Positions 8,065-17,704 of a stretch of DNA of 39,327 bases are shown piece after piece. The translations under genes were made by a program, and so were the position numbers. How positions within the stretch are numbered: position 1 is the stretch's first letter; the number at the start of each line of letters is the position of its first letter. Under the pieces are notes generated by a model, which ran no database searches, was not told the origin of the DNA, and was given only the letters and a program-made list of their open reading frames with translations. Source of the stretch: Rodentibacter rarus (lineage in GTDB: Bacteria; Pseudomonadota; Gammaproteobacteria; Enterobacterales; Pasteurellaceae); NCBI RefSeq assembly GCF_001998965.1, contig NZ_MLHJ01000054.1:1-39327 (forward strand), read 5' to 3'.

Positions 8065-8808
8065 ATGATTGATAATGCATTTTTAAGTTATGCGGCTAGC
8101 ATTTTGGCTGATACTAACGATGGATTAAGTGGTTCAGAAATCTGCAAATTTTGTAATCAATACGCCGTTGAATATAACAAAACAATTAAATATACACAGC
8201 AACCGTTTAAAAAAGACACATCAAATATCAATAAAGCTCAGGCTTTACGAGCAAATTTAGCTTGCTTTGAGCCTGAGCAACAGTTTGTCATTATTCGAAA
8301 TTTATGTGATTTGGTGAAATTTGCCAATAACCCAAAAGTTAATGAGCTAAAACTTACATTGATAAAAAACTATGGTTATCTCGCTCCACAAGAAATTGCG
8401 CAACAGATTTTAGAAACCGTAAATCAAGTCAGACATTGGTTAGATAATTACCCTGAAGCAAAAGAACACTACGAAGTAGCTTTAGAGAAAAAGAACGGCA
8501 AAATCTATGAAAGAAATTTGCTTGATGATTTGCGACTTTCCCTTGAATCTTTAATTAAAGACATACTAGAAAAACAAAAATCATTAGAAAATTTAAAATC
8601 TGATTTAGGTGATTTCTTAGCTAAAAGAGATATTAATGTAGAAATTAGGAATTTTTATATTTCTACGGTATTTGATTTTTTTGTTAAATATCAAAATGAA
8701 AGAGTTAAACATAAAGAACAGTATAAAGAAATTGAAGTTGATTTTATCTTTAACCAAACCACAATTTTAATGCAATTTTTAATCACTCTACACAAACAAC
8801 ATGCTTAA
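8065..8808 (+). CDS. Unidentified 247-aa protein, possibly abortive-infection-like
   Basis: I do not recognise this gene with confidence. No signal peptide or membrane helix, so likely cytosolic. The N-terminal part has DTNDGLSGSEICKFC, then NKAQALRANLACFEPEQQF and IIRNLCDLVKFA. The middle and C-terminus are highly charged and helical, ending with FFVKYQNERVKHKEQYKEIE before a hydrophobic helix. The YQNE..KH pattern recalls the C-terminal helical domains of abortive-infection/HEPN-like proteins, and LSGSEI recalls N-terminal domains seen with them; this is from memory and weak. Ribosome site AGGG. The lipoprotein ATG follows its stop by 19 bases, so co-transcription is likely. Strongly AT-rich. 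Confidence 0.75.
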   Translation: MIDNAFLSYAASILADTNDGLSGSEICKFCNQYAVEYNKTIKYTQQPFKKDTSNINKAQALRANLACFEPEQQFVIIRNLCDLVKFANNPKVNELKLTLIKNYGYLAPQEIAQQILETVNQVRHWLDNYPEAKEHYEVALEKKNGKIYERNLLDDLRLSLESLIKDILEKQKSLENLKSDLGDFLAKRDINVEIRNFYISTVFDFFVKYQNERVKHKEQYKEIEVDFIFNQTTILMQFLITLHKQHA

Positions 8809-8827
8809 ACAACATAAGGATCTTATT

Positions 8828-9496
8828 ATGAATTTAAAATTTTCAAAAACTTTATTAGCCACGGTTGTAATACTAGGATTAACTGCTTGTAGTTCAGGTG
8901 GAGGTGGTGGTTCAAGCTCGCCAAATACTACACCAAGCAAAAATGTTACAGGCTCTATTACAGTACCAAATGTTGATACTGCGAATAATAACACTGTTAA
9001 TTCCCAAAAGCCTAATGAAACAATTACAGACTCTAAAATCACACCATCTACATTTAAAGTTGGATACGATGGCTATGCAACAGGTAAAGCGACTTATGCA
9101 TCTGCTAGAAGTACAATTAGATTAGAAGCAGATTTTGATAATCGAACAATTTCTGGTAGTGCAGTAGGAAAAATAGATGACCAAAATGTAAATATTTCTT
9201 TAAATAATACAACGTTATATAAAGGAACAGCTAGATATATTAATGGTAATTACCCTAATTACAATAAAATATATGAATTTAAAGGAAATGCCTCTGCTAT
9301 ACATAATCAAGAAAAATTCTCTGGCAAATACGCAGGTATTATTTATGGAGTTTCTAGCCCATTTTCTGAAATGAGTACAGGATATGAGATAAAATCTGAA
9401 AAAGATCCAAATCGTATAATAAAAGAAGGATCTTTATATTATAATAAAAGAGACGTATCATATGTTACTAGTGGCTCTGATTTAAATAGACAATAA
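8828..9496 (+). CDS. Lipoprotein with Gly/Ser linker, probable Slam-exported surface lipoprotein
   Basis: 222 aa. The ATG at 8828 is chosen over the upstream one at 8801, which overlaps the preceding gene, because it has AAGGA 9 bases upstream and begins the signal peptide. A lipoprotein signal sequence ends in LGLTAC, with lipidated Cys21. SSGGGGGSSS and a Thr/Asn/Ser-rich tether follow. From about residue 75 the pattern is beta-rich: LEADFDNRTISGSAVGKI and KFSGKYAGIIYG resemble the strands and loops of TbpB-like barrel lobes in Slam substrates. No ligand can be inferred. It is short for this class and lacks the large handle domain of TbpB. The next gene is Slam-like, which supports surface display. 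Confidence 0.8.
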   Translation: MNLKFSKTLLATVVILGLTACSSGGGGGSSSPNTTPSKNVTGSITVPNVDTANNNTVNSQKPNETITDSKITPSTFKVGYDGYATGKATYASARSTIRLEADFDNRTISGSAVGKIDDQNVNISLNNTTLYKGTARYINGNYPNYNKIYEFKGNASAIHNQEKFSGKYAGIIYGVSSPFSEMSTGYEIKSEKDPNRIIKEGSLYYNKRDVSYVTSGSDLNRQ

Positions 9497-9504
9497 ACTA
9501 CTGT

Positions 9505-9533
9505 CCCACAATCATTTTATTGTGGGATTTTTT
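9505..9533 (+). terminator. Terminator between lipoprotein and Slam genes
   Basis: CCCACAAT (9505-9512) pairs with ATTGTGGG (9519-9526), 6-base loop, followed by A and six T's (9528-9533). It ends four bases before the Slam ATG (9538). Confidence 0.85.
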
Positions 9534-9537
9534 AAAT

Positions 9538-10782
9538 ATGAAATATAAAATTCTTTTCTTTTATTGGTTATTCAGTAGTACTGTTATTGCAAATGAAACA
9601 ACTTACTCTATCGAGCAGCTAAATCATAATCAACTTCTCACCGAAAAATTACTTTCAGATATGTTAAGTATTGATCGAATGGATTTAGTCGAACGTTTGT
9701 TACCGATTTATCAAAACTTTCCCGAAAAAAAAAATCCAAGATTAATCAATTACGCCAAAATAAAACAGGCAAGAGCGTTATTTTTAGATTACCAAAATAA
9801 TAAGGCAAAAAAGGCTTTTCAAGTATTACAAAACCAAGACAATTTAACTAATGAAGAGCGGTCAATAATTCAAGATTATTTGCAAGCAATTGATCATCGA
9901 GAAAGTTGGCAATTTTCATTGGGTGGCAATTATTTACAAACTAAAAATGTCAATAATACCTCCGGTGAGCGACATATTGAAAACACAGGTTTTGTGAAAA
10001 ATGATGATATGTTGCCACAATCTGCTCACGGCTTTGCTTATTATTTTGATGTACAGAAAAATTGGAATCTAATAGGTTCGCATTATCTGCATTTTGCCAA
10101 TAATTTATATGGTAAAAATTATTGGGATAATCACGATTATGATGAAATCACTAACCGCACTTATCTAGGCTACCAATATCAAAATGCAAACTATAAGTTA
10201 GCGTTAAAGCCTTTTTATGAACGACAATGGCTTGGCAATCATCGTTATAATTGGGCAAATGGTGCAAGAGTAGAATATAGTTCCAACCTTGTAAAAAATT
10301 GGCAAATTTCAACCGCTTTGGAGTTTAGCCAACCACGTTATTTCACCCAGCCGGATCGAAACGGTACAATTAAATTGGCTTCTGCTACGATAATTTGGCA
10401 GCCAACAGAAAAAGGCTATTATTATTTAGGCACAGATTTTATTCGTGAAACAACACGCATAAAACAATATAGTAACGATATGAAAGCCTTGCGATTAGGC
10501 TGGCGACAAAATTGGGGATATTCGATTGCAAGCCAAATTAACGCTTCAATTGCATTAAAACAATATAAAGATTTTGCTTCACTGGGTAATATTCTGCCTT
10601 TAGATAAAGTACGCCGTGATAAAATCTATTCTTTTAATTTAACACTCTGGAAACAAGACTGGCAGTATTTGGGCTTTGTCCCTAAAGTGCAATTTCGCTG
10701 GAAAAAACAAAAGAGTAATATTCCTTCTATGTTCTCGTATTCGGAAAAATATATACAAGTGCTGATTGAAAAAGATTTTTAG
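9538..10782 (+). CDS. Slam-type surface lipoprotein assembly modulator (outer-membrane protein)
   Basis: 414 aa. The frame extends upstream to a TTG inside the terminator; ATG 9538 is preferred since it starts a signal peptide (MKYKILFFYWLFSSTVIA, cut before NE). Residues about 20-120 are helical and TPR-like (RLINYAKIKQARALFLDYQN and on). From about 123 (SWQFSLGGNYLQTKNVNN) it is a beta-barrel with many aromatic-ended strands, as in DUF560/SlipAM domains of Slam proteins, and it ends in a BAM-type terminal Phe (VLIEKDF). Slam moves lipoproteins across the outer membrane to the surface; the adjacent lipoprotein is the likely client. It is somewhat shorter than Neisseria Slam1. No good ribosome site precedes the ATG. 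One USS (10154-10162) lies inside. Confidence 0.85.
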   Translation: MKYKILFFYWLFSSTVIANETTYSIEQLNHNQLLTEKLLSDMLSIDRMDLVERLLPIYQNFPEKKNPRLINYAKIKQARALFLDYQNNKAKKAFQVLQNQDNLTNEERSIIQDYLQAIDHRESWQFSLGGNYLQTKNVNNTSGERHIENTGFVKNDDMLPQSAHGFAYYFDVQKNWNLIGSHYLHFANNLYGKNYWDNHDYDEITNRTYLGYQYQNANYKLALKPFYERQWLGNHRYNWANGARVEYSSNLVKNWQISTALEFSQPRYFTQPDRNGTIKLASATIIWQPTEKGYYYLGTDFIRETTRIKQYSNDMKALRLGWRQNWGYSIASQINASIALKQYKDFASLGNILPLDKVRRDKIYSFNLTLWKQDWQYLGFVPKVQFRWKKQKSNIPSMFSYSEKYIQVLIEKDF

Positions 10783-10797
10783 TGTTAAAAAATGACA

Positions 10798-10828
10798 AAA
10801 AAGTGCGGTAAAAATGACCGCACTTTTT
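10798..10828. terminator. USS-pair terminator between slam and clpB
   Basis: Two inverted uptake sequences form a 12-bp stem: AAAAAGTGCGGT (10798-10809) and ACCGCACTTTTT (10817-10828), 7-base loop. A's before and T's after allow action in both directions; the two genes converge here. Confidence 0.9.
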
Positions 10829-10839
10829 GTATTTGAAGT

Positions 10840-13410
10840 TTATTGTCTTGCGACAACGTTGCCATCGGTATAATCCACAGTAACAACGCTGCTTGGCAGC
10901 AATTGACCGGAAAGGATTTGTTGTGCCAACGGATTTTCGATCTCTTGTTGAATTGCCCGTTTTAACGGACGCGCACCATAAACCGGGTCATAGCCCACTT
11001 CACCAATGAAATCAATGAGGGCTTCACTGAACACAATTTCATAGCCACGGGTTTCCATACGTTTTGCCAAGCGTTCTAATTGAATACTTGCAATGGCACG
11101 GATGTTTTCTTTTGCAAGTGGATGGAACACGACGGTTTCATCAATCCGGTTGATAAATTCCGGACGGAAATGTTGTCCGACCACCGATATCACCCGATTT
11201 TTCATTTCCTCATAGCCCTCACCTTGATGTTCCTGAATGAGATGAGAACCCAAGTTTGAAGTCATAATCACCACGGTATTGCGAAAATCGACCGTTCTGC
11301 CTTGTCCATCGGTTAAACGACCATCATCCAACACTTGTAACAAAATATTGAACACATCAGCATGGGCTTTTTCCACTTCATCAAGCAAAATCACGGAATA
11401 TGGACGGCGGCGGACAGCCTCAGTTAAATAACCGCCCTCTTCATACCCCACATAACCCGGAGGCGCACCCACTAAACGGGAAACGCTGTGTTTTTCCATA
11501 AATTCCGACATATCAATACGCACCATCGCATCGTCACTGTCGAAAAGGAATTTTGCCAAGGTTTTGCACAATTCCGTTTTCCCAACACCCGTTGGACCAA
11601 GGAATAAGAACGAACCAATCGGACGATTTGGATCTGATAACCCTGCACGGCTACGGCGAATGGCATTAGCGACGGCATCTACCGCTTCGTTCTGTCCAAT
11701 CACACGTTTGTGCAATTCTTCTTCCATACGCAACAGTTTTTCTTTTTCCCCTTCCATCATTTTGGACACCGGAATACCTGTGGCTTTGGAAAGCACTTCG
11801 GCGATTTCTTCATCAGTCACACGATAACGTAATAAAGTCATCTCTTTGCCTTCGCTGGTTTCAGCTTGAGCAAGTTGTTTCTCCAATTCAGGAATACGCC
11901 CGTATTGAAGTTCTGACATTTTACTCAAATCACCAGCACGGCGGGCTTGCTCCATTTCGGTTTTCGCCGCATCCAGTTCTTGTTTAATATGTTGTGAACC
12001 GGAAAGGGTAGCTTTTTCGGATTTCCATACCTCTTCTAATTCTGCATATTCACGCTCTTTATCAGTCAGCTCTTTTTCTAACATTTCCAAGCGCTTGCGG
12101 CTTGCTTCATCTTCTTCTTTTTTCAACGCCTGCTGTTCCAATTTTAATTGGATAATACGGCGTTCAAGACGATCAAGCGGTTCCGGTTTGGAATCAATTT
12201 CCATTCGAATACTGGAGGCCGCCTCATCAATTAAGTCAATGGCTTTATCCGGTAATTGGCGATCGGAAATATAACGATGTGAAAGGGTCGCCGCAGCTAC
12301 AATTGCTGGATCGGTAATATCCACATGGTGGTGAATTTCATAACGTTCTTTTAAACCACGCAAAATAGCAATGGTATCTTCCACACTCGGTTCATCTACA
12401 AACACTTTTTGGAAACGGCGTTCCAATGCGGCATCTTTTTCAATATATTGACGGTATTCATCAAGCGTGGTTGCCCCTACACAGTGCAATTCACCCCGTG
12501 CCAAACTTGGTTTTAACAAGTTACCGGCATCCATTGCACCATCGGTTTTACCGGCGCCCACCATGGTGTGAATTTCATCAATAAATAAAATAACCCGACC
12601 TTCTTCTTTTGCCAGTTCATTTAATACGGCTTTCAACCGCTCTTCAAATTCACCACGGTATTTTGCCCCGGCAATTAATGCCCCCATATCTAAGGAAAGC
12701 ACACGTTTATTTTTCAGCCCTTCCGGCACTTCACCATTGACGATACGCTGTGCCAACCCTTCGACAATGGCGGTTTTACCCACGCCCGGTTCACCAATTA
12801 AAACCGGGTTATTTTTAGTTCGGCGTTGTAACACTTGAATGGTTCGGCGAATTTCTTCATCACGTCCGATCACCGGGTCAAGTTTGCCGCTTTCTGCCCG
12901 TTTGGTTAAATCAATAGTATATTTTTCAAGAGCTTGTCTGCTTTCTTCTGCATTTTGATCGTTCACGCTTTGTCCTCCACGAATTTGTTCAATGGCTTGT
13001 GCAATTTGTTCTTTTTTAGCACCACTCTTAGTGAGAATATCTTTCAACGCCCCCCGTTCTTCGAGTGCGGCAAGCAAAAACAATTCGCTTGAAATAAATT
13101 TATCTTGTCTTTGTTGTGCGAGTTTGTCACATAAATTCAATAGGTTAACTAATTGGCGGGAAATTTGCACATCCCCTCCATTGCCGGAAACCTGTGGCAA
13201 TTTATTCAATTCTTGATTTAATTCATTCCGTAGTAGCGCAACATTGACGCCGCTTGCGGTTAAAATCGGCGCAATTGAACCGTCCTGCTGGTTTAAAAGT
13301 GCGGTCAATAAATGCACCGGTTCGATAAATTGATTATCTTTTCCAATCGCAAGAGATTGTGCTTCACTCAACGCTTGTTGGAATTTTGTGGTAAATTTTT
13401 CTATGTTCAT
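10840..13410 (-). CDS. clpB: ATP-dependent disaggregase ClpB
   Basis: 856 aa from the ATG at 13410 ([14 protein letters not shown]), preferred over 13431 by family length and an AGGGAAAAG ribosome site. Cytosolic Hsp100 hexamer that resolves aggregates with DnaK. Domain order: Clp_N repeats (1-145); AAA+ 1 with GEPGVGKT (206-213) and the Walker [10 protein letters not shown]; the coiled-coil middle domain (about 400-520), which separates ClpB from ClpA; AAA+ 2 with GPTGVGKTE and [10 protein letters not shown]; small C-terminal domain. All motifs are intact. A sigma-32-like -35 element lies upstream. Part of its 3' end is repeated at 7201-7336. One USS is inside (13297-13305). Confidence 0.98.
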   Translation of the reverse strand: MNIEKFTTKFQQALSEAQSLAIGKDNQFIEPVHLLTALLNQQDGSIAPILTASGVNVALLRNELNQELNKLPQVSGNGGDVQISRQLVNLLNLCDKLAQQRQDKFISSELFLLAALEERGALKDILTKSGAKKEQIAQAIEQIRGGQSVNDQNAEESRQALEKYTIDLTKRAESGKLDPVIGRDEEIRRTIQVLQRRTKNNPVLIGEPGVGKTAIVEGLAQRIVNGEVPEGLKNKRVLSLDMGALIAGAKYRGEFEERLKAVLNELAKEEGRVILFIDEIHTMVGAGKTDGAMDAGNLLKPSLARGELHCVGATTLDEYRQYIEKDAALERRFQKVFVDEPSVEDTIAILRGLKERYEIHHHVDITDPAIVAAATLSHRYISDRQLPDKAIDLIDEAASSIRMEIDSKPEPLDRLERRIIQLKLEQQALKKEEDEASRKRLEMLEKELTDKEREYAELEEVWKSEKATLSGSQHIKQELDAAKTEMEQARRAGDLSKMSELQYGRIPELEKQLAQAETSEGKEMTLLRYRVTDEEIAEVLSKATGIPVSKMMEGEKEKLLRMEEELHKRVIGQNEAVDAVANAIRRSRAGLSDPNRPIGSFLFLGPTGVGKTELCKTLAKFLFDSDDAMVRIDMSEFMEKHSVSRLVGAPPGYVGYEEGGYLTEAVRRRPYSVILLDEVEKAHADVFNILLQVLDDGRLTDGQGRTVDFRNTVVIMTSNLGSHLIQEHQGEGYEEMKNRVISVVGQHFRPEFINRIDETVVFHPLAKENIRAIASIQLERLAKRMETRGYEIVFSEALIDFIGEVGYDPVYGARPLKRAIQQEIENPLAQQILSGQLLPSSVVTVDYTDGNVVARQ

Positions 13411-13465
13411 TGATATCTTTTCCCTATTCATTGATAGTCAATTGGCTTTCGCCGTTCACACTGGG

Positions 13466-13497
13466 TAAGTAAGATCGTTTGAAATGATTTCAAGGGG
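13466..13497 (-). promoter_or_regulatory. Candidate sigma-32 promoter of clpB
   Basis: On the minus strand TTCCCCTTGAAA contains the sigma-32 -35 core CCCTTGAA (about 13488-13497). A partial -10, CTTACTTA (13466-13473), follows after 14 bases; it matches CCCCATNT poorly. The -35 is convincing, the -10 is not. Confidence 0.5.
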
Positions 13498-13548
13498 AAA
13501 AAGGAAATATTTTTGATTTTACCTATCAATTAAATTGAAATGATAGAT

Positions 13549-14115
13549 TTATCCAACCAAAATATCAAAAAGCGGTACATCCCAATGCTCGATGGGTAAG
13601 GCTTCCACTTGCTGGCAGGTATGCGCCAAACCAATAGGGAGAAAGGATTTTTGTTGCCAATTCTGCAAGGTTCGATCATAAAACCCCCCGCCCATACCCA
13701 GTCGATTACCTTGTTTATCGAAGGCAACCAAAGGGGTAAAAAGCATATCTAGCTCATTGAGCGGCAACACATGTTGAACATTCAACTTCGGCTCCCAAAT
13801 ACCAAAATGATTTTGCACCATCGGGGTATCGGGTAAATAACGCAGAAACAATAAATGATGTTTAGCAAAAGGATGTAACACCGGCAAATACAGGTTTTTA
13901 TTTTGTTGCCAAAGCGTTTCTATCAAAGGTTGCGTGGAAATTTCGCCGTCAAAAGAAAAATATAGGGCGATATTTTTTGCTTGGCTCTGCTCGATTAAAT
14001 CTAAGGCTTGTTGGGTGACGGATTCTGCCGCTTGCTGCTGTTGAAGTGCGGTCAAATTTGTACGAGTTTTTCGGATTTGACGGCGAATTTGTTGGCGTTG
14101 TTGCTGAATATTCAT
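13549..14115 (-). CDS. fau: 5-formyltetrahydrofolate cyclo-ligase
   Basis: 188 aa, usual length for the cytosolic enzyme (E. coli YgfA/Fau) that converts 5-formyl-THF to 5,10-methenyl-THF using ATP. Visible motifs: the basic N-terminus RQQIRRQIRKTR with the substrate-binding start, ALYFSFDGEISTQPLI, and the signature LGMGGGFYDRTLQNW near residues 139-153. It follows 6S RNA in the same direction, the zapA-ssrS-fau order of E. coli, where 6S and this gene are co-transcribed. A USS lies near its start (14044-14052). Confidence 0.95.
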   Translation of the reverse strand: MNIQQQRQQIRRQIRKTRTNLTALQQQQAAESVTQQALDLIEQSQAKNIALYFSFDGEISTQPLIETLWQQNKNLYLPVLHPFAKHHLLFLRYLPDTPMVQNHFGIWEPKLNVQHVLPLNELDMLFTPLVAFDKQGNRLGMGGGFYDRTLQNWQQKSFLPIGLAHTCQQVEALPIEHWDVPLFDILVG

Positions 14116-14132
14116 AGAAATGAAAAGAAGAA

Positions 14133-14336
14133 AGGACCCAGAGTGCCGTTGCGGGCGGTAGTCCTTGAACCCGACGGTTCAAGGAAATCGATAAGGTCAT
14201 TTTTAGGTTTCTTAATTCCTTTATTTTTCAGAAGAAAAATAAAAGCAAAGCCTACACACCAATGACGGGAAACCGATTTATAAGATTTTAAGTATCGGCT
14301 CAGGGACATAGCTCACTGACGAACACTCCAGGAAAT
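14133..14336 (-). ncRNA. ssrS: 6S RNA
   Basis: About 204 nt on the minus strand; ends are approximate. The segment GTCCCTGAGCCGATA near the 5' end matches E. coli 6S, and the 3' half has CCTTGAACC...GGTTCAAGG followed by a GCC-rich closing arm, as in E. coli. The ends ATTTCCTGGAGTG and CACTCTGGGTCC can pair to close the long hairpin. 6S RNA mimics an open promoter and holds the sigma-70 polymerase in stationary phase. The position between zapA and fau is the conserved one. A TATAAG -10-like element lies about 14 bases upstream. Confidence 0.9.
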
Positions 14337-14414
14337 CTTTATGTGGCTTATACTAGCGGAAAGCACGCTTTTTTGCCAGTCTTAATTTTTAAAAATTGTG
14401 ATGTTGTTCACAAA

Positions 14415-14711
14415 TTATTCTCTTGTTGTGCGGATACTCCCCAAAGAGTGATCCAACTGTTGAATCCGTGTTTTCAACACCTCTTCAATTTGGGCATTTT
14501 TATTCTTTTCCTGCGTAAGCTCAAAGCTTAAATTCAACGCCACAATAGAAAGCACACGATCAAGTTGAATTAAACCGGTTTTTTCTTTCATTTCAGAAAC
14601 CAAACCATCTAAATGGCGTGCAGCCTGGCGTAACGCCTCTTCTTGCTCCTGTGGCACATTTAAACGTAATACTTGTCCTAATACGACAATTTCAACCAGT
14701 TTTAATGACAT
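14415..14711 (-). CDS. zapA: Cell division protein ZapA
   Basis: 98 aa from the ATG at 14711 (MSLKLVEIVVLGQVLRLNVP). The frame opens at 14792 but this start has AAAGGAAA upstream and the family length. The N-terminal part is the ZapA globular domain with QEEALRQAARHLDGLVSEMK. The second half is a long coiled coil (VALNLSFELTQEKNKN and on) that forms the tetramer. ZapA bundles FtsZ filaments at midcell. It lies just upstream of 6S RNA and fau, and is divergent from polA. Confidence 0.95.
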   Translation of the reverse strand: MSLKLVEIVVLGQVLRLNVPQEQEEALRQAARHLDGLVSEMKEKTGLIQLDRVLSIVALNLSFELTQEKNKNAQIEEVLKTRIQQLDHSLGSIRTTRE

Positions 14712-14748
14712 TGTATTTCCTTTAATTTGTATTTTTTGAGTGGGAAAT

Positions 14749-14777
14749 ATTATGCCATAGGCAAACTTTCCCGTCAT
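14749..14777 (-). promoter_or_regulatory. Candidate promoter of zapA
   Basis: Minus strand: ATGACG (14772-14777), 17-base spacer, CATAAT (14749-14754), 37 bases ahead of the ATG. Each hexamer matches consensus at 4-5 of 6 positions. Confidence 0.5.
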
Positions 14778-14808
14778 ATCTTTTACACGCAATCCGCGAT
14801 CCTACCTG

Positions 14809-14838
14809 TTCGCACCCTTTCTGAATTTACGCTATAAT
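14809..14838 (+). promoter_or_regulatory. Promoter of polA
   Basis: TTCGCA (14809-14814), 18-base spacer, perfect -10 TATAAT (14833-14838), 34 bases before the polA ATG. Confidence 0.65.
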
Positions 14839-14872
14839 GCCCCCCACTTTATTCTATTAAATGAGATTTTTT

Positions 14873-17671
14873 ATGGCACAAATCGCAGCAAATCCCCTCG
14901 TCTTGGTGGACGGTTCTTCTTATTTATATCGTGCATTTCACGCCTTTCCTCCTTTCACCAATTCAGCCGGTGAGCCAACCGGGGCAATGTATGGCGTATT
15001 AAATATGCTGAAAAGCCTGATTTCGCAGGTACAACCAAGCCACATTGCGGTCGTATTTGATGCCAAAGGGAAAACCTTTCGTGATGAATTGTTTGAACAA
15101 TATAAATCTCACCGCCCGCCAATGCCGGATGATCTTAGAAAACAAATCCAACCGCTTCACGATATGATCCGTGCCCTTGGTATTCCCCTTCTCGTTGTCG
15201 AAGGAGTGGAAGCCGATGATGTTATTGGCACGCTTGCCGTGCAAGCCTCCCATGCCGGTAAAAATGTACTGATTAGCACGGGGGATAAAGACATGGCTCA
15301 GTTGGTTGATGAGAATATTATGCTCATCAATACCATGAACAACACCTTATTAGACCGTGAAGGGGTCGTTGAAAAATACGGCATCCCACCGGAACGCATT
15401 ATTGACTATCTGGCACTGATGGGTGATAGTTCGGATAACATTCCCGGTGTTGCCGGTGTGGGAGAGAAAACCGCACTTGGGCTGCTACAAGGGCTGGGGG
15501 GTATGGCTGAAATTTATGCCAATCTCGACAAAGTGGCTGAACTACCTATTCGTGGAGCAAAAAAGCTAGGGGATAAATTACTGGCAGAAAAGCAAAATGC
15601 GGATTTGTCTTACACCCTTGCCACCATTAAAACTGATGTCGCATTGGATATCACTCCTGATGAATTATTACTCGGTGAAAGTGATAATGACCGCCTAATC
15701 GAATATTTCGGACGCTATGAATTCAAGCGCTGGTTAGGTGAAGTGATGAATGGCGCCGATTCTATCACTCAGGCTAACGAACAAGCGGTGAAAATCAATC
15801 CTTATCAGGCAACATCGGCAGTTTCCGGCGAAAGTGCGGTTGAAAATCAGCCTAAATTTCACATTGATCGTAGCCAATATGAAACCCTGCTCACAGAAGC
15901 CGATTTAACCCGTTGGATTGATAAATTATCAAAAGCTAATTTATTCGCTCTCGATACGGAAACCGATAGCCTGAACTATATGGCGGCAAACCTTGTCGGG
16001 CTTTCTTTCGCCCTTGAAAATGGCGAAGCGGCTTACCTTCCGTTGCAATTGGATTATCTCGGTGCACCAAAAACACTGGAAAAAACCACCGCACTTTCCG
16101 CCCTCAAACCGATTCTCGAAAATGCCGCCATCAAAAAAGTGGGACAAAATATCAAATATGATCTCACCATTTTGGCTCGCAACGGTGTTGAAGTGCGGGG
16201 TGTGGCATTCGATACGATGTTGGAATCCTATGTGTTAGACAGCACCGGGCGCCACAATATGGACGATCTCGCCAAACGCTATTTGGGGCATCAAACCATC
16301 AGTTTTGAAGAGATTGCGGGAAAAGGCAAAAATCAACTGACCTTTAATCAAATCCCCTTGGAACAAGCCGCAGAATATGCTGCTGAGGATGCGGATGTGA
16401 CAATGAAACTCCAACAGGTTTTGGGAGAAAAATTAAAAAATCAGCCAAGTTTGACCGCACTTTTTGAACACATTGAACTCCCCCTACTCAGTGTACTTTC
16501 CCGTATGGAACGAACCGGGGTGTTAATTGATAGCGATGCACTTTTTATCCAATCCAATGAAATCACCGCCAGATTAACTGAGCTGGAAACTCGAGCCTAT
16601 GAACTCGCCGGGCAAACTTTCAATCTCGCCTCCACCAAACAATTGCAAGAAATTTTGTTTGATAAATTAGGCTTACCGGTTTTACAAAAAACGCCGAAAG
16701 GCGCGCCATCTACCAACGAGGAAGTGCTGGAAGAATTGGCTTACAGCCATGAATTACCCAAAGTTTTAGTGGAACATCGAGGCTTGAGCAAATTAAAATC
16801 CACCTATACGGATAAATTGCCACAAATGGTGGATCCGAACACAGGACGTGTCCACACCTCTTACCATCAAGCGGTTACGGCCACTGGGCGGTTATCCTCC
16901 AGTGATCCTAACTTACAAAATATTCCGATCCGCAATGAAGAAGGTCGCCGTATTCGCCAAGCATTTATTGCCCGTGAGGGGTATTCTGTGGTGGCAGCTG
17001 ACTATTCCCAAATCGAATTACGCATTATGGCGCATTTATCTCAAGATCAAGGGTTGATTAACGCCTTTACACAAGGGAAAGATATTCACCGCTCTACCGC
17101 AGCAGAAATCTTTGGTGTGCCGTTAGATGAGGTAACCAGCGAACAACGCCGTAATGCCAAAGCCATTAACTTTGGTTTGATTTATGGGATGTCCGCCTTT
17201 GGACTTTCCCGTCAGCTTGGTATTCCAAGGGGCGATGCACAAAAATATATGGATTTATATTTCCAACGTTATCCGGGTGTACAAACCTTTATGCAGGATA
17301 TCCGAGAAAAAGCCAAAGAACAGGGTTATGTGGAAACCCTATTCGGTCGCCGTTTATATTTACCGGATATTAACTCTAGCAACGCGATGCGCCGCAAAGG
17401 GGCTGAACGGGTCGCCATTAATGCCCCAATGCAAGGTACGGCAGCCGATATCATTAAACGAGCCATGATTAAACTTGATGAGCTGGTTCACCACGATCCT
17501 GATATTGATATGATCATGCAAGTACATGATGAATTAGTGTTTGAAGTGCGGTCGGAAAAAGTGGAGTTTTTTAGCCAACGCATTAAGCAAAATATGGAAA
17601 GTGCCGCTGAATTGGTCGTCCCACTCATTGTCGATGTGGGTGTGGGGAAAAATTGGGATGAGGCCCATTAA
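14873..17671 (+). CDS. polA: DNA polymerase I
   Basis: 932 aa from the ATG at 14873 ([20 protein letters not shown]), matching the H. influenzae start; a frame-extending ATG at 14861 is less likely. The three functions are intact: 5'-3' exonuclease (1-290; [37 protein letters not shown]), 3'-5' proofreading exonuclease with the Asp-x-Glu pair in [11 protein letters not shown], and polymerase A domain with [26 protein letters not shown] and [10 protein letters not shown]. It acts in Okazaki fragment processing and repair. Five exact USS (15470, 15832, 16088, 16454, 17544) lie inside, the densest USS group in the window. Confidence 0.98.
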   Translation: MAQIAANPLVLVDGSSYLYRAFHAFPPFTNSAGEPTGAMYGVLNMLKSLISQVQPSHIAVVFDAKGKTFRDELFEQYKSHRPPMPDDLRKQIQPLHDMIRALGIPLLVVEGVEADDVIGTLAVQASHAGKNVLISTGDKDMAQLVDENIMLINTMNNTLLDREGVVEKYGIPPERIIDYLALMGDSSDNIPGVAGVGEKTALGLLQGLGGMAEIYANLDKVAELPIRGAKKLGDKLLAEKQNADLSYTLATIKTDVALDITPDELLLGESDNDRLIEYFGRYEFKRWLGEVMNGADSITQANEQAVKINPYQATSAVSGESAVENQPKFHIDRSQYETLLTEADLTRWIDKLSKANLFALDTETDSLNYMAANLVGLSFALENGEAAYLPLQLDYLGAPKTLEKTTALSALKPILENAAIKKVGQNIKYDLTILARNGVEVRGVAFDTMLESYVLDSTGRHNMDDLAKRYLGHQTISFEEIAGKGKNQLTFNQIPLEQAAEYAAEDADVTMKLQQVLGEKLKNQPSLTALFEHIELPLLSVLSRMERTGVLIDSDALFIQSNEITARLTELETRAYELAGQTFNLASTKQLQEILFDKLGLPVLQKTPKGAPSTNEEVLEELAYSHELPKVLVEHRGLSKLKSTYTDKLPQMVDPNTGRVHTSYHQAVTATGRLSSSDPNLQNIPIRNEEGRRIRQAFIAREGYSVVAADYSQIELRIMAHLSQDQGLINAFTQGKDIHRSTAAEIFGVPLDEVTSEQRRNAKAINFGLIYGMSAFGLSRQLGIPRGDAQKYMDLYFQRYPGVQTFMQDIREKAKEQGYVETLFGRRLYLPDINSSNAMRRKGAERVAINAPMQGTAADIIKRAMIKLDELVHHDPDIDMIMQVHDELVFEVRSEKVEFFSQRIKQNMESAAELVVPLIVDVGVGKNWDEAH

Positions 17672-17704
17672 TATTAAATCATTCATAACGCCATTTTTGA
17701 AAAG

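Noticed and set aside
8801-8827. Upstream ATG for the lipoprotein
   Set aside because: It overlaps the end of the 8065 gene and places a charged stretch before the signal sequence; the ATG at 8828 has a proper ribosome site.
9520-9537. Upstream TTG start for the Slam-like gene
   Set aside because: It lies inside the terminator arm and would put extra residues before a normal signal peptide.
11564-11827. Long open frames opposite clpB (also opposite polA, kef and bamA)
   Set aside because: They are mirror frames of strongly conserved genes, without ribosome sites or motifs.
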